Shown: piece after piece, positions 46,439 through 56,037 of the stretch
Layout: the number at the start of each line of letters is the position of its first letter
Position numbering within the stretch: position 1 is the stretch's first letter
Assembly: GCF_014904695.1 (NCBI RefSeq)
Contig: NZ_JACXXN010000002.1
Coordinates: 434,001-498,000 of the forward strand
Source of the DNA: Nostoc sp. MG11
Lineage (GTDB): Bacteria; Cyanobacteriota; Cyanobacteriia; Cyanobacteriales; Nostocaceae
Reading direction: 5' to 3'
Length of the DNA stretch: 64,000 bases
Notes under the pieces: model-generated
Seen by the model: the letters and a program-made list of their open reading frames with translations, nothing else
What the model was told of the DNA's origin: nothing
Database searches by the model: none
Position numbers and translations under genes: made by a program

Positions 46439-47614
46439 TTATCGTTTAGCAACCCGCATCAATAAAAATACACCTACTCCCAAAAACATAAAATTAGGCA
46501 ACCAAGCTCCCATAAAGGGAGAAAGGATACCTGCTTGTCCCATTGCACCACTAATAAAGAAAATTAAGTAGTACGAAAAAATAACTATGACACTGATACC
46601 GAAGCTTGTTCCTTTTCCGGTGCGTTGAGGTACTGTTCCCATAGCTGCGCCTACTAAGCCAAACACCACACACACAAAGGGTAAGGCAATTTTTTGTTGA
46701 ATACGTACTTGGAGTTTACGAATTTTTTGCCGATCGCCACTGAGAAGTTCAACTTCTAGTTGATCTAGTGCTTCGCCAATATTCATCTCACCATAGTCTC
46801 GGCTCTTTTCTGCCAGACTTAAGGGCGTGCGGGGTAGTTGTAGTTGTTGGTGTTCAAATCTAACAATATTGCGATAAGAGCGATCGGGCGCTACAAAATA
46901 GATGGTGCCGTTGTAAAAATCCCAGACATTTTGAGAGCCATTCCACTGTGCGGATTCTGATACCACAATTTGATTCAGACCTTTTGTGGAGCGATCTATA
47001 ATTGTTAAACCTTTCATACGCTTACCATCAAACTGGTCAGCATAAAACAAGCGTGTCAGTATCTTGTTTTTACTACCATCTGGCTGGGGGTCATCACGGT
47101 ATTCGGGATAGAAAATATTTTGTTGCTTAAAAGTTGGCTTATCTGATTTGAGAGCTGCGTCCAGGGTCAGACCTGCTTGATAATTTGCGGCTGGTGCTAT
47201 GTGTTCATTAAACACAAATGTCATTCCTGTAACTACCAAGCTCATCATCACAGCGGTTAGCACCATGCGATAGACACTTACCCCACAGCCCCGCAGGGCA
47301 ATTAATTCACTCTCGCTAGAGAGACGACTGTAGGTCATCAGAGTAGCTAGTAAGGTAGACATGGGGAAGGCTAAAACTATGAAGTTTGGTAGCTTTAATA
47401 AAAAAACCTGAATGGCAATGTCTACAGGTAGTCCGGCTTCTACTATTTTCCGTACTAAGTCAAATACAGCATCGATTGTGACACCAATTGATGAAAAAGC
47501 TCCGACACCAAACAAAAACGTCGGTAGCAATTCGCTGATCAAGTAGCGATCCATGATCGTAAAAGGTAGCAGCGAATTGAGGTTGTAGAAAGATGTGAGC
47601 TTCTTTGAGATCAT
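46439..47614 (-). CDS. LptF/LptG-family lipopolysaccharide export permease
   Basis: This 391-residue protein is a YjgP/YjgQ permease with three N-terminal membrane segments, a periplasmic beta-jellyroll-like region (about 130-280) and three C-terminal segments. Signatures include FNEHIAPAANYQA and LPFVCVVFGLVGAAMG. It would form the inner-membrane part of the LPS exporter with the LptB ATPase encoded 582 bases upstream on the same strand. Cyanobacteria often have a single LptF/G-like gene; I cannot decide between F and G. The start at 47614 is 20 residues before another Met (MDRYLIS), which is a good alternative. Confidence 0.88.
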   Translation of the reverse strand: MISKKLTSFYNLNSLLPFTIMDRYLISELLPTFLFGVGAFSSIGVTIDAVFDLVRKIVEAGLPVDIAIQVFLLKLPNFIVLAFPMSTLLATLMTYSRLSSESELIALRGCGVSVYRMVLTAVMMSLVVTGMTFVFNEHIAPAANYQAGLTLDAALKSDKPTFKQQNIFYPEYRDDPQPDGSKNKILTRLFYADQFDGKRMKGLTIIDRSTKGLNQIVVSESAQWNGSQNVWDFYNGTIYFVAPDRSYRNIVRFEHQQLQLPRTPLSLAEKSRDYGEMNIGEALDQLEVELLSGDRQKIRKLQVRIQQKIALPFVCVVFGLVGAAMGTVPQRTGKGTSFGISVIVIFSYYLIFFISGAMGQAGILSPFMGAWLPNFMFLGVGVFLLMRVAKR

Positions 47615-47698
47615 AAGCAGCTTGAAAATTTAAATCCCGGCAACCCTGGCAAAGGAATGCATTTCTACTGTAATTTAGTATTTCAATTCAGTTCTCAT

Positions 47699-48105
47699 AT
47701 AGCAGTTCTCACCTGAGTGAGGTACACAGAAAAGTAATTAACCACAGATGTAGACGCGCAACGGCTTCCCGCAGGGTACACAGATAAATACAGCGAAAAG
47801 TTCTGTAGGCAAAGAGAAGTCTGAGCGCCGACGTCCGGCGATAGTCTGTTTCAATGCCGAGAGGCGCAAGGCTTTGCGCCTCTCCCTTGTATCTTTTAAA
47901 TACAAGGGAACCGTTCTAAAAGAACGGTTGGGCAGTCAGACCAGCATAGCGATCATAACTTCTTCAAAGGGGAGCCACTGCGGTCTTCTCCCATCGCGTA
48001 GCGTCTCGTAGAGAAGGGGAGACGCCAAAGGCGATGGGGTTTTCTAACATAGGAAACTTTTCAAGACAGATAAATTTGTACCTCACGATGATTAGGAAAT
48101 GCTAT
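47699..48105. repeat. Inverted-repeat element, long copy with nested hairpins
   Basis: The ends, ATAGCAGTTCTC...GTGAGGTAC and, reversed, ATAGCATTTCC...GTGAGGTAC, match the element at 13681-13898. Shared inner parts are ACACAGAAAAGTAATTAACC, GCGAAAAGTTCTGTAGGC and AGGAAACTTTTCAAGACAG. Between 47811 and about 48035 this copy has about 225 extra bases made almost entirely of hairpins. The element lies between lptB and lptF/G. Confidence 0.8.
47811..48038. repeat. Hairpin cluster nested in the long element
   Basis: Successive perfect stems: CGCCG/CGGCG (47826-47840); GAGAGGCGCAA/TTGCGCCTCTC (47859-47884); CCCTTGTAT/ATACAAGGG (47884-47908); AACCGTTCT/AGAACGGTT (47909-47929); and a double stem CCCATCGC/GCGATGGG (47990-48038) enclosing GCGTCTC/GAGACGC (48001-48025). 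Three of them are back to back with no gap. No coding potential. Confidence 0.85.
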
Positions 48106-48196
48106 GAGCTGAGAAATTGGAGCAAAATTATAGATTAATAGTTAAGCAAAAAAGTAGAAAATATCCTTTTATATCTGTAAATTAATAATTATTAAT

Positions 48197-48925
48197 TTAG
48201 ACTTGAAAGTTATCTCCTAAATAGTATTGTCGCACAAGCGGATTAGTGTAAAGTTCGTCAGCAGTGCCAAAAGCGAGAATTTGCCCCTCACGCATTATGT
48301 AGGCGCGATCTGTGATGGCGAGGGTTTCGCGGACATTGTGATCGGTAATTAAGACACCCATGCCGCGATCGCGCAGTTGCGCTACAATTTGCTGAATTTC
48401 TGAAACTGCTATGGGGTCAACTCCCGCAAATGGTTCATCCAATAGTAAAAACTTCGGGCCCTCTCTCCCCGCAGCAAGCGCCCTGGCTAATTCCGTCCGC
48501 CGACGTTCACCACCAGAAAGTTGAATTCCTTTACTATTAGCTAATTTTTCCAACCTAAACTCTCGCAGTAAGTTTTCTACTCGCTTTGACCATTCCCATC
48601 GTGGCACATTAGTTTGCTCTAATACTAGGAGAATATTATCCCGCACCGATAGTTGGCGAAAAACACTTGCTTCTTGTGCTAGATAACCAATGCCTAAGCG
48701 TGCCCTTCTATGCATTGGCAAGCCAGTAATATCTAGATTATCAAGCCAAACTTTTCCCTGATTGGGTTTTTCTAAACCTGTAGCGATATAAAAAGAAGTC
48801 GTTTTACCAGCTCCATTGGGGCCTAGCAAACCGACGACTTCACCTTGAGCAACAGAAAGGTTAACGCGATTGATAATTACTCGTTTACCGTAGGATTTGT
48901 GAATATTTTCTAAAACAATTTTCAC
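48197..48925 (-). CDS. lptB: Lipopolysaccharide export ATPase
   Basis: This 242-residue ABC ATPase has Walker A GPNGAGKTT, Q-loop YLAQEASVFRQLS, signature LSGGERRRTELARAL and Walker B FLLLDEPFAGVDP, the set typical of LptB. It powers LPS extraction from the inner membrane with LptF/G. It starts 30 bases after the stop of the LptA-like gene, indicating an operon. Confidence 0.93.
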   Translation of the reverse strand: MKIVLENIHKSYGKRVIINRVNLSVAQGEVVGLLGPNGAGKTTSFYIATGLEKPNQGKVWLDNLDITGLPMHRRARLGIGYLAQEASVFRQLSVRDNILLVLEQTNVPRWEWSKRVENLLREFRLEKLANSKGIQLSGGERRRTELARALAAGREGPKFLLLDEPFAGVDPIAVSEIQQIVAQLRDRGMGVLITDHNVRETLAITDRAYIMREGQILAFGTADELYTNPLVRQYYLGDNFQV

Positions 48926-48955
48926 AATAGATGCGCCCTTTTTTGGTGATCGATG

Positions 48956-49456
48956 CTAGTTAGAACGCTTTAAAGCTGGTGTTGTTGGAGCCGGTGTACC
49001 AGCTTGACCACTTTCATCTGTTTCCTGCACCATATATATAGACTCTACTTGACGGTTAGATTGGGGTAAGGCGACAAATCGCCCTTCGTCAATTAGATAG
49101 CTAACTTTCTCTGCTCGCATACTATTGCCGCCTTGTTGCAAAATATATACGTTGCCACTGAAATCAATTCGGCGTTCTTTACTAAAGTACTGTGCTTGAG
49201 CAGATGTTGCTTGAAGCTGACGAGATGGATACAACATTTGCACATTACCGCGAGCGGTGATTACTTGAGTTTTGGCATCATATTCTTGTATATCAGAGCG
49301 GATGGTGAGGGGACGGTTACTTGCAGGTGTTTGAGCTGTAGCGGTTTGCACATTGTGGGTGGGGATGGCGATCGCGCCTAGGAGTGCAGCTGGTAGCATG
49401 AAAGCTAATCCAAAGCGACGCATCTGTGATTTAGACAATTGATAGCAGGGGATCAT
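48956..49456 (-). CDS. LptA/OstA-like periplasmic protein
   Basis: This 166-residue protein has an N-terminal signal (after MRRFGLAFMLPAALLGAIAI) and an OstA/LptA-type beta-jellyroll repeat: IRSDIQEYDAKTQVITARGN, then QATSAQAQYFSKERRIDFSGN and MRAEKVSYLIDEG. It would bridge LPS across the periplasm. Start at 49456 or at the internal Met 11 codons later. Encoded directly upstream of lptB. Confidence 0.82.
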   Translation of the reverse strand: MIPCYQLSKSQMRRFGLAFMLPAALLGAIAIPTHNVQTATAQTPASNRPLTIRSDIQEYDAKTQVITARGNVQMLYPSRQLQATSAQAQYFSKERRIDFSGNVYILQQGGNSMRAEKVSYLIDEGRFVALPQSNRQVESIYMVQETDESGQAGTPAPTTPALKRSN

Positions 49457-49723
49457 AGTAATTTGGGATTTCGGATTTCGACTTGTATTCCAATTATGTC
49501 TAGTTGTTTATCCAGATATAAAATATCCAATCTGGAGTAATTTAGGATAACTGATGGCTGAAATATTGACGGTGTGTTCAACCTCAAGGTTTCAAAAAAT
49601 TAGGATGAATTGCACTACAGTTCAATATACCGGTTCTCGGCTCAGCTTAACTTTTTTCGCCACACCCCACACCTTACAAGCGCTCAAAACAACTTGAGCA
49701 AGATTCTACAGTGAGCCTACAGA

Positions 49724-50509
49724 TTAGCTTACTAGTTCCTGAATCTGCTTTGGGGTCAATTCCTGCACATTACTCAAAACTACTGCGGCTCCTGCTGCTA
49801 TTAGTGTCTGAGCATAAGCATCACTTCGTGCTGCTGTTTCCTGCACATGTGGTGGTAATACCCCTACACCAATCCAAGTCCGAGAATCTAATTCCCGTGC
49901 TTTCTTTACGGTGTACATATCAGCTACCGTATCCCCTACATATATGATCGCTGATGTCGTCTCCAGTGCATTCTCCAACTGACGAACGGTGGCTAAAAGT
50001 CCAGTGGGGTCTGGTTTACCTGGTGCATCCTCCATCGCAATTAACACTGGAGATTGCAAACCAAGGCGTTTTTCCAAAACATAGTTAGCAGAAGCACGAG
50101 TTGCACCGCTGAAAAATCCCCAAGCAATCCCGGCTTGTGTTAGTTGCTCTAAGTAGCTAAGTTGTAATAATAAGGGTTCATTACAGATATATCCTGTCCA
50201 ATTATCGGGGTTTTCGCCTCGGTAACGGGATTGAAAAAAGGTAACAATTTTGTTGTAGTCGAGTTGCAGTTGTTCGCGAGTTTGTGCTTGATTTTCAAAA
50301 TAACGGTAAATTAATTCCTGAGACGCTTCCCAATCGTTATTCCAAATACCTTCAGACTTCAACTTGTCAATATCTAATGGTGTCGGGCGATACGCTTGGT
50401 TAGTAAAGTATTCTACGGTATCTGCGATCGCCCGGCGATAGGAGCCACTGACATCACGGACAACACCATCAATATCAAAAATTGCGATCGCTCTTGTTTG
50501 TTCAATCAT
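49724..50509 (-). CDS. HAD-superfamily phosphatase
   Basis: Starting at ATG 50509 (MIEQTRAIAIFDIDGVV) rather than at the longer frame's 50566, because the HAD motif I follows at once. Motif I is FDIDGVVRDVSGSYRRAI, motif II SGATRAS, motif III with K in GKPDPTG and motif IV VGDTVADM. It belongs to the cyanobacterial/plant HAD-IA group of unknown substrate, about 260 residues. Divergent from the ClC pseudogene. Confidence 0.82.
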   Translation of the reverse strand: MIEQTRAIAIFDIDGVVRDVSGSYRRAIADTVEYFTNQAYRPTPLDIDKLKSEGIWNNDWEASQELIYRYFENQAQTREQLQLDYNKIVTFFQSRYRGENPDNWTGYICNEPLLLQLSYLEQLTQAGIAWGFFSGATRASANYVLEKRLGLQSPVLIAMEDAPGKPDPTGLLATVRQLENALETTSAIIYVGDTVADMYTVKKARELDSRTWIGVGVLPPHVQETAARSDAYAQTLIAAGAAVVLSNVQELTPKQIQELVS

Positions 50510-50679
50510 ATAATGAGCATAGAAATTCTTGGCTTGCTTGAGTTGATAGTCAGCAGATAAAGCCATACTATCATCAACTTTTCCTTGCCAAAGCAGACTT
50601 TTGGATTGAAACTTAGCAGTTAAATAACCATAGCATCACATTATACAAACACTGACTAAAGAGTGTCAGGGATTTTTGT

Positions 50680-52019
50680 ATGAAACATCTTCGTCAGTTT
50701 GAATTGTTTATTGCATTACCTCACCTGATTAAGTGGTTACCAATTTCTTTTGTGGTTGGCATTTTTGCCGGCACTGCTTCCGCAGCGCTTCTATTATCAT
50801 TGGAATGGGCAACTGAGTGGCGTGAATCTCATCGCTGGATCATCGCCTTATTGCCACTTGGTGGTTTCGTGAGCGGTTGGATTTACCATCGGTTTGGTCA
50901 GGCAGTAGAAGCCGGAAATAACCTGTTGCTCGAATAAATTCATAATCCCAAAGAGATTATTCCCTGCCGCATGGCTCCTTTAGTTTTATTAGGGACAATC
51001 ATCACCCATCTGTTTGGTGGTTCAGCTGGGCGTGAAGGTACAGCATTACAAATGGGTGCTTCTCTGGCAGATAAATTGACTAAAATATTGCGCTTTCAAG
51101 GGGCAAATCGGCGAATTCTTTTAACAGCAGGTATCAGTGGAGGATTTGGTTCAGTTTTTGGTACACCCTTAGCTGGAACTGTTTTCTGTTTATAAGTTTT
51201 AGCGATTGGAAAACTTTATTATGATGCACTTTTTCCTTCTTTAATTGCAGCGCTCGTTGGGAATCAAGTGACTTTACTATTTGGTCTGCATCACACAGAT
51301 TACCGACACGCTCCATTTATACCGACAATTACAATTTGGGGGCTGATATCTGCGATCGCAGCAGGTGCAATCTTTGGAATTGTGGCAAGGCTCTTTGCTC
51401 AAGCAACTCACAAATTAGTCATTTTTTTAAAACAAAGATATCATATCCTCCAATGCGTCCTTTTATAGGCGGTGTATTCGTAGCGGTAATTGTTGGGTTG
51501 AGTGGCACGACCAAGTACATTGGGCTTGGTATCTCAACTATCGTTAATTCTTTCTATACTCAGCTACCTCCCTGGGATTTTGCCGCTAAATTTGGTTTTA
51601 CCGCTCTTACTTTAGGAGCAGGTTTTAAGGGAGGAGAAGTAACCCCTCTATTTTTTATTGGTGCAACATTAGGTAATGCTTTATCGTTGCTTTTGGCATT
51701 ACCTCCACCCCTATTAGCAGGAATGGGATTTGTGGGTGTGTTTGCAGGTGCAGCAAATACACCTTTGGCATCGACCTTAATGGGAATTGAACTCTTTGGT
51801 CTAGAATCGGGGCTATTTATTAGTATTAGCTGTGTAGTCAGTTACCTTTTTTCGGGACACAACGGGATTTATACTGCACAGCGAATTGGATTGAGTAAAT
51901 ACTCTTCTGTACATTTGAAAGAAGGGCTGACTTTAGCTACTTATCGGCAAGCAAAAGTTGAGCCAAAATTTGACTTATCCAATGATATCAAAGAGACAAA
52001 AAGCAATCATCAAGAATAA
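50680..52019 (+). pseudogene. ClC-type chloride channel/transporter pseudogene
   Basis: The ClC sequence is continuous over 50680-52019 but has three lesions. TAA at 50935-50937 interrupts [15 protein letters not shown], in the same frame. TAA at 51193-51195 interrupts GTVFCL*VLAIGKLYYDALF, again in frame. Near 51421-51428 a run of seven T has lost one base, shifting the frame before ISYPPMRPFIGGV. Ion-pathway motifs are still readable ([33 protein letters not shown]). Both nonsense codons replace what are likely Glu codons (GAA to TAA). The gene should not give a full protein. Confidence 0.9.
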
Positions 52020-52048
52020 TTCGGTAAAATAGACAACTCTTTTTACGA

Positions 52049-52489
52049 TTATTTTTTCTCAGCGCAACCTTCAAAAATTTTATTCTCCAGAATGAAAGTT
52101 GCTGAGTAGGAATAATTTTTATCTGACATACCGTCGCTACAAACGTTAACTTTCTTGATGATTAATAAATTGTTGCTATTGCCTCTAAGTGGGTACACTC
52201 TCACTAGGTCTATAGGACGACCCTCTGCTTCCAAAGGTACGACGTACGGGAACGTTTGCTTTTTTGTATCTGGCGAAGAGTGGATAATTCCACGTTTGCT
52301 GACAGTAACGCTCCAAAAAGGTTCAGTACCCCTAGCAATGAATTCTTCGTTACTAACAGTTTCGGCAACAACGAGAGTATTCTTATTGATAGACGATATG
52401 TCAGATTTTGCAGTACTTGGATTGCTAATCAATAAGGTAGTATCAAGTCCAAGTAAAACAACACAAGAGATGAAAGTTTTCATAGACAA
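52049..52489 (-). CDS. COG3650-like secreted protein
   Basis: This 146-residue protein has a signal-like start (MKTFISCVVLLGLDTTLLIS), and a C-terminal domain with FIARGTEPFWSVTVSKRGI, CSDGMSDKNYSYSATFIL and the final GCAEKK, matching COG3650-type envelope proteins whose function is unknown. The two cysteines in CSDGMSD and GCAE may form a disulfide. Convergent with the ClC pseudogene. Confidence 0.7.
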   Translation of the reverse strand: MSMKTFISCVVLLGLDTTLLISNPSTAKSDISSINKNTLVVAETVSNEEFIARGTEPFWSVTVSKRGIIHSSPDTKKQTFPYVVPLEAEGRPIDLVRVYPLRGNSNNLLIIKKVNVCSDGMSDKNYSYSATFILENKIFEGCAEKK

Positions 52490-52798
52490 AGATTGTGTAG
52501 TGATTAATATGTTTTGCCAGATGAACCCACATGCAATACGGTTTGGTTAAAGGAGAAAGGAAAAAGGGAAAAGGGAAAAGGGTAATTTCAAACCTTTCAT
52601 CTTTTCCAAGTCTACAGCAGAGGTGAAAAGTGCTTATCCGAACTGTATTGACTCCACATGTACCAAATAAGTGCTGAGGATAAGGTCAAAACTATCTTGT
52701 TACATTGAGAGGTACGTCCACAGACGATATGCAGGCGTTAAAGTTCACGCTATGGAAGGAAGTCGCTCAAGCAAATAATGCGTCATTCTTAACAAAAT
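52490..52798. other. Spacer upstream of the epimerase gene with AAAAGGG repeats
   Basis: This 309-base spacer between divergent genes contains three exact AAAAGGG heptamers at 52562-52582. Nothing else is recognised; no strong ribosome binding site precedes the epimerase start. Confidence 0.5.
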
Positions 52799-53770
52799 AT
52801 GGAACAAAACAACCTCGCAAAACTTAGTATCGTTATCATCGGCGCAACCACTGAGCTTGGAAGCGAAACCACACGGCAGTTACTTGCACGCGGACATCAA
52901 GTTACAGGAATTTTACAAGATAAGAACAGCACTACAACTGTGGATGTTAAAAACTTTGTGTTGGTGGAAGCTAATCCAAAAGATGCTGATGAACTATCGG
53001 ATGTATTAAGCACTGTCAACGCTGATGTGGTGCTAAATCTCTTACCGCAAATACCAAATACGCTGCTACACGATGGACACGCATGGAAAGGGTATGACCA
53101 GACGTTAAAAGCCACTACGTCAGCAGTAATAAAGGCGATAGAAAATAGTAGTGTCAAATTCCTAGTCCACCCCAGCTATGCTTTCTTATATGGCAATGCT
53201 ACTGATGCTACTGAAAATACCCCTCTTTCAGTGCCTAGTAATGACCCAATTTTTCAAGCAGCAATCGATGTAGAGAATCAAGTAATTAACAGCAAGATTC
53301 CAGCGTGTGTTTTACGTATGGGTTTCTTGTACGGGCCACAATCTTCTGATCTTAAGAAGTATGTGACATCGTTCAAGCTTAGAAGACCATATTTTGCAGG
53401 TAAAAAAGATAAGTTGACCAACTTATTGCACTTTGAAGATGCTGCTGGTGCATTAGTTTTAGTTGCAGAACAAAAACCAGTCGGTGAAGTATTCAATGTT
53501 GTAGATGGTACACCAGTAAGCTTTGGCGATTTCATTGATCACTTTGCTCTGTTACTGGGAATGAAAAAGCCTGGACACATTCCACTTTTTCTAGCACCAG
53601 TTGCGCGTATAATTATCAAACTCCAGCAAATGGAGTTGCTTGATCTTTTTACTATTGTCAAGAACGATAAAATACGCTCTTTTCTTGGTTTTTCGCCACA
53701 CTATACCAGCTACCGCTCTGGACTTGAACAAACATTGCAAACATGGCGTGCTAAAGGTGTTAAGGTTTGA
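52799..53770 (+). CDS. NAD-dependent epimerase/dehydratase-like protein
   Basis: This 323-residue protein is an extended short-chain dehydrogenase with an N-terminal Rossmann glycine motif variant (IIGATTELGSET) and YxxxK region blurred (HPSYAFLYGNATDATENTPL). The second half has VLRMGFLYGPQ and LLHFEDAAGALVLVAEQKPVGEVFNVVDG, typical of NAD-sugar epimerases and NmrA-type proteins. Substrate unknown; the altered active site makes regulatory function possible. Confidence 0.75.
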   Translation: MEQNNLAKLSIVIIGATTELGSETTRQLLARGHQVTGILQDKNSTTTVDVKNFVLVEANPKDADELSDVLSTVNADVVLNLLPQIPNTLLHDGHAWKGYDQTLKATTSAVIKAIENSSVKFLVHPSYAFLYGNATDATENTPLSVPSNDPIFQAAIDVENQVINSKIPACVLRMGFLYGPQSSDLKKYVTSFKLRRPYFAGKKDKLTNLLHFEDAAGALVLVAEQKPVGEVFNVVDGTPVSFGDFIDHFALLLGMKKPGHIPLFLAPVARIIIKLQQMELLDLFTIVKNDKIRSFLGFSPHYTSYRSGLEQTLQTWRAKGVKV

Positions 53771-54138
53771 TATTATCTACTGCTAAAAGCTAGTCAATAT
53801 CTATTTAACCCAATGTTTTGTTGCCTGTAAAATGCGTGGACATGAAATTGAAACGCAAAGTGGCGCAGAGAAACGGAAAGTTTATTTAGATCTATTCGCT
53901 ACGAATTAATGAAATGCTGTACTAAGCTTTCTGTTGGTTGTTATATTTGTGGATGCAGGTTTGTATAGTAGCGAGTTATATTTGCCATCTTCTTTTTCAT
54001 CCTATGCCTTAGCTAGGTGAGCAGCGATCGCGCCTCGTTCAACTCCTCTGAAAATGGATTAAGCATTATCCAAAATTCGCCTCTTTCAGTTCGATGTTTT
54101 GGGGAGTGATCGCTGGTATTGTTTTTCAAAGAAGACTT
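53771..54138. other. Intergenic region without recognised gene
   Basis: This 368-base spacer lies between convergent genes. It contains an ACGCAAAGTGGCGCAGAGAA-type string near 53851, of a kind often repeated in Nostoc spacers, and HIP1-related GCGATCGC at 54024. No gene or terminator could be supported. Confidence 0.45.
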
Positions 54139-55914
54139 TTACTTCATACCCTGTTCATTGAACATCCCCATTAATTTACGCTTACGGGCGTGGGTTTGCA
54201 TCAACTCATCTCGATAGCTTAACCAGTTGGCCTTCCTTCCAGATTCCAGGTAGGCGGCGCGTGCCTTTTTCAGCCACTCAATTGCTTCGTTATAATATTC
54301 TGCCTTACCCGCATCCATAATCTTTTCGGCACGGCGACGGGCGTTGGCGATGACCCAGTTAGGATTATGAGAGATAGCAGCATTCATAACTCGGTGAATT
54401 AACTCAGAATAATAGGAACTGAGTTCACTAGCGATCGCAATAGCGTCATCAATTAGCTCCTCATATAAGAAAATCTCTACCCTTATTGATTCTGTTCCCC
54501 AACCTTCATAGCTACGGATGCTCTCCAGCAAGTCTGTTTTGATAATTTCCCAGTTTTCCCCAGCTAATTCTTCTATCTTTTGGTAATCAAAAAAGGATGG
54601 CTTGGTTTGGAAAGCAGCCTGAATTGCTAATAAAGCAGCTTCATCATTACCCAAATCCTCTGCTAATTCACTTGTCCAAATCCCTAAGTGGTATTGACAA
54701 TTACCTGGTAAATTTAATCCACTTTGGGCAATATTTAATGCTTGCTGCAATGCCCCTTGTGTGCTGAGTGTTTTCGCTAACGCAAAAGCTTCTTCCATTG
54801 AATTCATCTGGGTTTGAGCGGCTTCAATTGCTTCTTCCACTCGCCCTAACTGCCCCAGCATTGTTAGATATTGTTGGTTTTGTCCTTCCGCTTGCGCCAA
54901 ATATAAGTATTCTTGATAACGCTCCTGACGTTCAAGAATTTTCAGGCGAATTAGTGCCAAATCATCAGCGTAGTCTGGTGTTTCTCCTTCCCAAACAGCG
55001 ATTTCAGTGACTCCCTGGAGAACTTTCACTAGTGGCGGGTAATCCCAATCTTGCCGCAAAGCCTCTAAACTCATGGCAAAATCAGCACTCCACTCATCTT
55101 GCCATGCTTCCAAATTCACTTGAACGTCAACTTTTTCCTCTAGGGAGAGTTCAGCGGTGAGAATTGCCTCACACCAAGCATCATTCAATTCTCTAGCAAT
55201 CTCATCGTTTTCAGCGCCGTATTCTGCCACATCAGCCCAATTTTCCACACAGGTAGAGGTAATCGCTTCTAAAATAGCGATCGCATTATTACCTTCTCCC
55301 CGTTCACTAAAATCGACAGCAGTTTGTACTACACTCGACAACTCCTCACAAAGAGGGTCTTCTTCACACCCCTCCTCAAAATAGCGCACCGCATTGCGGA
55401 GAATCTGCCGTACTTGTCGTCTAAAGGGAGCCGGATCAATGGCACTATAACGCACAGGTTTTGTGGTTTTTTGTTGGGGAGCCGGACTTGTCATCCAGCT
55501 GACATGACGGTCAATTACCTCAATCAGTGGCGGATATTCTGCTACCAATTCCTGTAGCAGCCTTTGGGTTTGGACATGATCCAAGCGATCAAGTAGTTGT
55601 TCAAGGGTGGGACGTTGCTCAATAATTTCTGCTTGACGCGCACAGACGAGCATTGTCGCCACAATGTGCTTGCACCACCCGTCAAAGTTGTAAGCACAAG
55701 TGCAGTTGACTGACATCAACTTGCTGCTATCGAAATTCAAGCTGACACGATAAGACTTAGCTTCATTACCTTCAACTTCTGCATGAAGCCGATGACCACG
55801 TTGGATAACTACATTAACAGCACCAGACTCATAGTATGCCTCGCCCCGCTGGAAAGATTTGGCGTTGGCATTACGACGGATAGTAAATTCACTAATTGTG
55901 GGAATAGACATCAA
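54139..55914 (-). CDS. SWIM zinc-finger protein
   Basis: This 591-residue protein has a SWIM-type zinc-binding motif near residues 65-90, CTCAYNFDGWCKHIVATML (C-x-C...C-x-H), followed by a long helical region with TPR-like pairs to the C-terminus. SWIM proteins bind DNA or proteins. The rest resembles cyanobacterial SWIM proteins of unknown function. No fused helicase domain is present. Confidence 0.85.
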   Translation of the reverse strand: MMSIPTISEFTIRRNANAKSFQRGEAYYESGAVNVVIQRGHRLHAEVEGNEAKSYRVSLNFDSSKLMSVNCTCAYNFDGWCKHIVATMLVCARQAEIIEQRPTLEQLLDRLDHVQTQRLLQELVAEYPPLIEVIDRHVSWMTSPAPQQKTTKPVRYSAIDPAPFRRQVRQILRNAVRYFEEGCEEDPLCEELSSVVQTAVDFSERGEGNNAIAILEAITSTCVENWADVAEYGAENDEIARELNDAWCEAILTAELSLEEKVDVQVNLEAWQDEWSADFAMSLEALRQDWDYPPLVKVLQGVTEIAVWEGETPDYADDLALIRLKILERQERYQEYLYLAQAEGQNQQYLTMLGQLGRVEEAIEAAQTQMNSMEEAFALAKTLSTQGALQQALNIAQSGLNLPGNCQYHLGIWTSELAEDLGNDEAALLAIQAAFQTKPSFFDYQKIEELAGENWEIIKTDLLESIRSYEGWGTESIRVEIFLYEELIDDAIAIASELSSYYSELIHRVMNAAISHNPNWVIANARRRAEKIMDAGKAEYYNEAIEWLKKARAAYLESGRKANWLSYRDELMQTHARKRKLMGMFNEQGMK

Positions 55915-56037
55915 GCGATCGCCTGCGTAAGTCCTTTGTCTGGATGAATTTTAAATCTAGGTGAGATCTTAAGCTAATGGGTTGCAAAGAAACTCAAAGT
56001 TGGGGGAGCAGGGGAGCAGAGGCTAGGAACAACCAGA

